Of a DNA stretch of 64,000 nt, positions 62,245 to 64,000 are shown piece after piece (within the stretch, counting starts at the first letter, position 1; every line of letters starts with the position of its first letter). This stretch comes from Methanospirillum purgamenti (lineage in GTDB: Archaea > Halobacteriota > Methanomicrobia > Methanomicrobiales > Methanospirillaceae), in the NCBI RefSeq assembly GCF_018502485.1, contig NZ_CP075546.1; one strand, 5' to 3'. Made by a program: the position numbers and the translations under genes. Under the pieces are notes generated by a model, which made no database searches, was not told where the DNA came from, and saw nothing but the letters and a program-made list of their open reading frames with translations.

Positions 62245-63963
62245 TCACACATTTGCCTTGGTTTCGATGACGAACGGGTTCGGTGCGTATGAATCCGGAA
62301 CCTCGTAGTTTGCCTGCGTTACGGTGTAATACCGGAGGAATTTCTCCCTGACATCACGGGTAACCTGCTTGCTCTCCGGTGCTTTTGCATCAACCCAGAA
62401 GGTCTTCTTGGTGCCTGCATGAACAATCTGACCATCCTGGCAGACGATCTCTCCATTCTTGATGAAGTATGCACTGTTCGAGAAGGCTTTCTCAATCTCT
62501 TCTGGATCGGTTGGCATCTTGGCCGGGTTGAGGTCGTAGATGGCAACATCTGCATTCATACCTGAAGCAAGACCTCCCATCATGTTTGAAAGACCAAGGG
62601 CCTTTGCCGGACCTGCACGGGTCATCTGTGAGAGTTCAAAGAGCGTTATTTCACGGTCAAGTTCGTTCAGGATGGTTGCGTCTGCTACCTTGCCACTGTT
62701 TTTGAAGGCGGCCATCTGCTCATCACGGGTCTTCTTGCACATGAGCCACTTGAATACCCGTGGGTACCGGGTGAACGGACCAGCGTTCGGGTGGTCGGTG
62801 GTGATCATGGTCCGCATTGGATCCGTTGCGAGAAGGGCAAGTTCAAGACCGACTGCCCACTGGACTGCACAGGGGAAGACGTTCGGGCTGTAGATGAACG
62901 GAACAACTCCGGAACCGGTCTCAAGTTCGACGTCCACGTTACACCACTTGAGGTGGTTTAATGCACTGAGGTGGTGTTCAAACGGACCGTCGGCGGTCAT
63001 GGTGGTTGTCTCATCAAGGGTCACATTTCCGGTATCAAAGGTGAGTTCGGGATGTGCATTGACGTAGTTCATGATCTCCTTGGAGTTTGAACAAAAGTCT
63101 CCCCAGCTGGAACCACCATAGGAGTGGAACTGCAGGTGGGTCAGGTGCATAACCTGTTCACGGTTAAAGGTGTTCTTTGCCTTGTACCCGGCTGCGAGTT
63201 TCATCGTGTCAATGGTTGTTGGTGCATTGCCCGGGTCTCCAAGCATGTTCCCGTGGATGTGAATGGAGTGTGGCAGACCAAGGTATTCATTGGTCTCAAT
63301 AAGACCCTTGATGATCTCTGACGGAGTGATGTCAAAGAACGGAACCTCATCATTGATGCCAAGACAGTTCAGACCCCATCCCCATGCTTCAGTGCCACCG
63401 GGGTTGACGATCTTGATACCATACCCCTTGGTCACTTTTAAAAGCCAGGCAGTATATGCTGCAGTCTTTTCGATATCGTGTTCCTTTAGGTATTCAAAGA
63501 CGAACCAGTTGTTACCAAACACCGGAAGTGCTGCTTCATCGATGATTGGAGTATCCTTGATCTCTTCATGGACATGCCGTGCATAGAGCGGTGGCATGGC
63601 TGCTTCCATGGTAAATCCGTACCCCATACGGGCGTATGAGTATCCGGTTCTGAAGACGGACGGAATTGAGAAACCCTGCTCCATTCTGGTGGTCTGCTTG
63701 ACGATACCGCCCCGCATCTCACCACGGATCATCTTGTCTTCTGGTCTGAACCAGCGGCCAAGGTTGACTTTTGGTCCTGCAACATGGGCATGGATATCAA
63801 GTGCACCGGCCATGACGGTTTTTCCGGATGCATCGATAGTCTTTGCCTTGGATGAGACCTTGTCTACAATTTTGCCATCCTTGATGGCGATATCGGCCTT
63901 GTCTCCTTTTACGCCACTGACAACATCAAAGACATGACCGTTCTTGATCAGTATTTCACTCAT
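62245..63963 (-). CDS. fwdA: Formylmethanofuran dehydrogenase subunit A
   Basis: A 572-residue amidohydrolase-type subunit that carries the binuclear zinc site joining formate and methanofuran. The metal motif HAHVAG is at residues 58-63, a histidine pair IHIHGN near 242, and LDETTTMTADG near 323. It starts directly after the fwdB stop (TAAATG) and is followed by fwdC. This A-subunit order (B-A-C) is typical of methanogen fwd/fmd operons. Whether the complex uses tungsten or molybdenum cannot be told from this subunit. Confidence 0.97.
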   Translation of the reverse strand: MSEILIKNGHVFDVVSGVKGDKADIAIKDGKIVDKVSSKAKTIDASGKTVMAGALDIHAHVAGPKVNLGRWFRPEDKMIRGEMRGGIVKQTTRMEQGFSIPSVFRTGYSYARMGYGFTMEAAMPPLYARHVHEEIKDTPIIDEAALPVFGNNWFVFEYLKEHDIEKTAAYTAWLLKVTKGYGIKIVNPGGTEAWGWGLNCLGINDEVPFFDITPSEIIKGLIETNEYLGLPHSIHIHGNMLGDPGNAPTTIDTMKLAAGYKAKNTFNREQVMHLTHLQFHSYGGSSWGDFCSNSKEIMNYVNAHPELTFDTGNVTLDETTTMTADGPFEHHLSALNHLKWCNVDVELETGSGVVPFIYSPNVFPCAVQWAVGLELALLATDPMRTMITTDHPNAGPFTRYPRVFKWLMCKKTRDEQMAAFKNSGKVADATILNELDREITLFELSQMTRAGPAKALGLSNMMGGLASGMNADVAIYDLNPAKMPTDPEEIEKAFSNSAYFIKNGEIVCQDGQIVHAGTKKTFWVDAKAPESKQVTRDVREKFLRYYTVTQANYEVPDSYAPNPFVIETKANV

Positions 63964-64000
63964 TTACGCATCCCCCATGATTTCACAGAGCCGGTCGTAT
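63964..64000 (-). CDS. C-terminal end of the gene upstream of fwdA, probably fwdB
   Basis: Eleven codons (YDRLCEIMGDA) and TAA, stopping at 63964 immediately before the fwdA ATG. Position upstream of fwdA makes formylmethanofuran dehydrogenase subunit B likely, but the visible part is too short to prove it. Confidence 0.55.
   Translation of the reverse strand, partial: YDRLCEIMGDA

Noticed and set aside
1..64000. tRNA or rRNA genes
   Set aside because: I looked for T-loop GTTCRANYC-type sequences with matching stems and for rRNA signatures and found none convincing; a covariance-model search would be decisive.

Overview
The window looks like a chromosomal segment of a methanogenic archaeon, most likely a Methanomicrobiales member close to Methanospirillum. 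The last 2.6 kb carry fwdC, fwdA and the tail of fwdB (formylmethanofuran dehydrogenase, first step of methanogenesis). The rest matches that group: many soluble receiver/PAS sensor proteins, archaeal TATA boxes, several IS4-type elements and a multi-Cas7 type III CRISPR system. The genus is an inference from gene content, not from a search.

Layout. 1-5.1 kb: a DNA-repair pair, an SbcD/Mre11-like nuclease (cut by the window edge) overlapping an SbcC/Rad50-like ATPase of the YhaN type. 5.1-7.9 kb: gene remnants and a Cas4/AddB-like PD-(D/E)XK nuclease gene killed by an in-frame stop and by an insertion sequence. 8.0-10.3 kb: two tandem copies of a [cas2-leader-array] unit. The left copy is decayed (cas2 with a stop, two degenerate repeats). 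The right copy keeps an 11-repeat array and a leader but only a 3' scrap of cas2. 10.4-20.3 kb: a minus-strand type III-D-like effector operon (cas6, cas10, cas7, csx10, csm2-like, an RGG-tailed helical protein, cas7, double cas7). Its csm2-like small-subunit gene is split by an IS4-type element. 20.5-22.1 kb: a DUF2225 protein and a small HTH protein in AT-rich DNA.

22.5-37.2 kb is a signalling island: an HTH-PAS regulator, a REC-GAF-PAS protein, a cytoplasmic PAS-repeat chemoreceptor, a membrane histidine kinase and a very large kinase with a defective receiver. An IS1634-type element sits at 37.4-39.1 kb. 39.5-49.0 kb holds a fused double periplasmic-binding protein, a SWIM/SNF2 pair, an AAA-ATPase/PD-(D/E)XK protein, a VapBC pair with a truncated toxin, and an exported helical protein. 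49.2-53.4 kb is a MarR / COG1361 / HAE3-type RND exporter cluster. 53.5-61.4 kb holds a REC-PAS histidine kinase and a REC-PAS protein split by another IS4-type element. 61.4-64 kb is the fwd operon.

The main theme is mobile-element damage. Four full-length insertion sequences with intact transposases and recognisable target duplications are present, and three of them split genes. Each split gene can be rejoined in frame by removing the element and one copy of the target duplication, which points to recent insertion. The CRISPR locus appears unable to adapt from its own genes (no cas1, cas2 decayed) and may be impaired in interference, although Cas10 keeps both its HD and GGDD motifs.
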